Below are positions 13,886 to 14,120 of a DNA stretch of 14,120 nucleotides, piece by piece. The translations under genes were made by a program, and so were the position numbers. The notes under the pieces were generated by a model. That model was not told the DNA's origin. It made no database searches and saw only the letters and a list, made by a program, of their open reading frames with translations. The stretch is taken from the NCBI GenBank assembly GCA_023382135.1, contig JAMCQK010000077.1, positions 1 through 14,120 on the forward strand. The letters are read 5' to 3'. Positions within the stretch are counted from its first letter, which is position 1; every line of letters starts with the position of its first letter. Origin of the DNA: Deinococcus sp. Its GTDB lineage: Bacteria > Deinococcota > Deinococci > Deinococcales > Thermaceae.

Positions 13886-14119
13886 CTAAAGGCTGTAAGC
13901 GTAAAAGCCGTAGGTTCCGGGGCCCGTGTGTGAGGCGATGACCGCGCCGACCTCGGAGGTGAACCCCTCTTCCACCGGCAGCCCCGAATTCATAATGGCT
14001 TGTTTGAGCGCCGAAACCGCGCCCGCGTCCGCCGTGTAGAGAAAATAGGCCCGTATCTTGCTCCGTCCCTTGGCCCAGGCCTTGAACGCCTCAACCAGAT
14101 CGGAAAGAGCTTTCTTTTC
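13886..14119 (-). CDS. DegV family protein, C-terminal part (cut by window edge)
   Basis: The last 77 residues of a second DegV-like protein run from the right edge to a TAG at 13886-13888. The segment has a helix EKKALSDLVEAFKAW, a strand RAYFLYTADAGAVSAL and the family C-terminal signature VIASHTGPGTYGFYAYSL. It is paralogous to the next gene, whose end reads HTGPGTIALFAAPH, and lies 21 bases upstream of it, so the two form a tandem pair and probably one transcript. The N-terminal lipid-binding part is outside the window. Confidence 0.88.
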   Translation of the reverse strand, partial: EKKALSDLVEAFKAWAKGRSKIRAYFLYTADAGAVSALKQAIMNSGLPVEEGFTSEVGAVIASHTGPGTYGFYAYSL

Positions 14120-14120
14120 C

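Noticed and set aside
1..14120. CRISPR array, tRNA/rRNA genes, transposase or phage genes
   Set aside because: No regularly spaced direct repeats, no cloverleaf-like sequences and no transposase or phage-like proteins were seen on either strand.

Overview
This window most likely comes from the Thermaceae (Deinococcota), and a Meiothermus-like genome fits best. This is inferred from several signs, not from a database match. The sugar-binding protein closely resembles, from memory, the Thermus thermophilus glucose/galactose-binding protein. The GC content is moderately high. Several genes have a TANNNT box 7-8 nt before the start codon and no Shine-Dalgarno sequence. CTCGAG-centred palindromes are strongly over-represented. 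Gene density is high, and convergent genes overlap at their stop codons.

Layout. (a) 1-800: a possible end of a plus-strand gene, then a minus-strand membrane protein with a degenerate GGDEF-like domain. (b) 914-3024: rarA (plus) converging on a paaX-type regulator (minus); their stop codons share one CTAG. (c) 3025-3423: a gene-poor stretch with a degenerate interspersed inverted repeat. (d) 3424-5740: hslO (Hsp33, with an unusual second cysteine cluster) and a metY-type sulfhydrylase (plus). metY converges on galK, again through a shared CTAG. (e) 12217-5737, minus strand: a galactose/glucose uptake and Leloir-pathway operon. Its order is sugar-binding protein, two ABC permeases, galT, an M24 'pita-bread' protein and galK. 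The last three are translationally coupled. (f) 12392-14120, minus strand: dtd and two tandem degV-family genes, the first cut by the window edge.

How the genes work together. The binding protein would capture galactose and/or glucose outside the cytoplasmic membrane and the two permeases would import it. GalK would phosphorylate galactose, and GalT would exchange it with UDP-glucose. No ABC ATPase, epimerase or mutarotase is present, so a shared MalK/MsiK-type ATPase and GalE would have to be encoded elsewhere. The M24 protein between galT and galK has lost three of the five expected metal ligands, so it is unlikely to be an ordinary aminopeptidase. It is the best candidate here for an undescribed function.

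Two genes are broken in this sequence. The sugar-binding protein gene has lost one base just after its signal-peptide region, and the second degV gene has TAA as codon 5. Each is repaired by a single-base change, so sequencing or assembly error and recent mutation are both possible. No tRNA, rRNA, CRISPR array, IS element or phage gene was seen.
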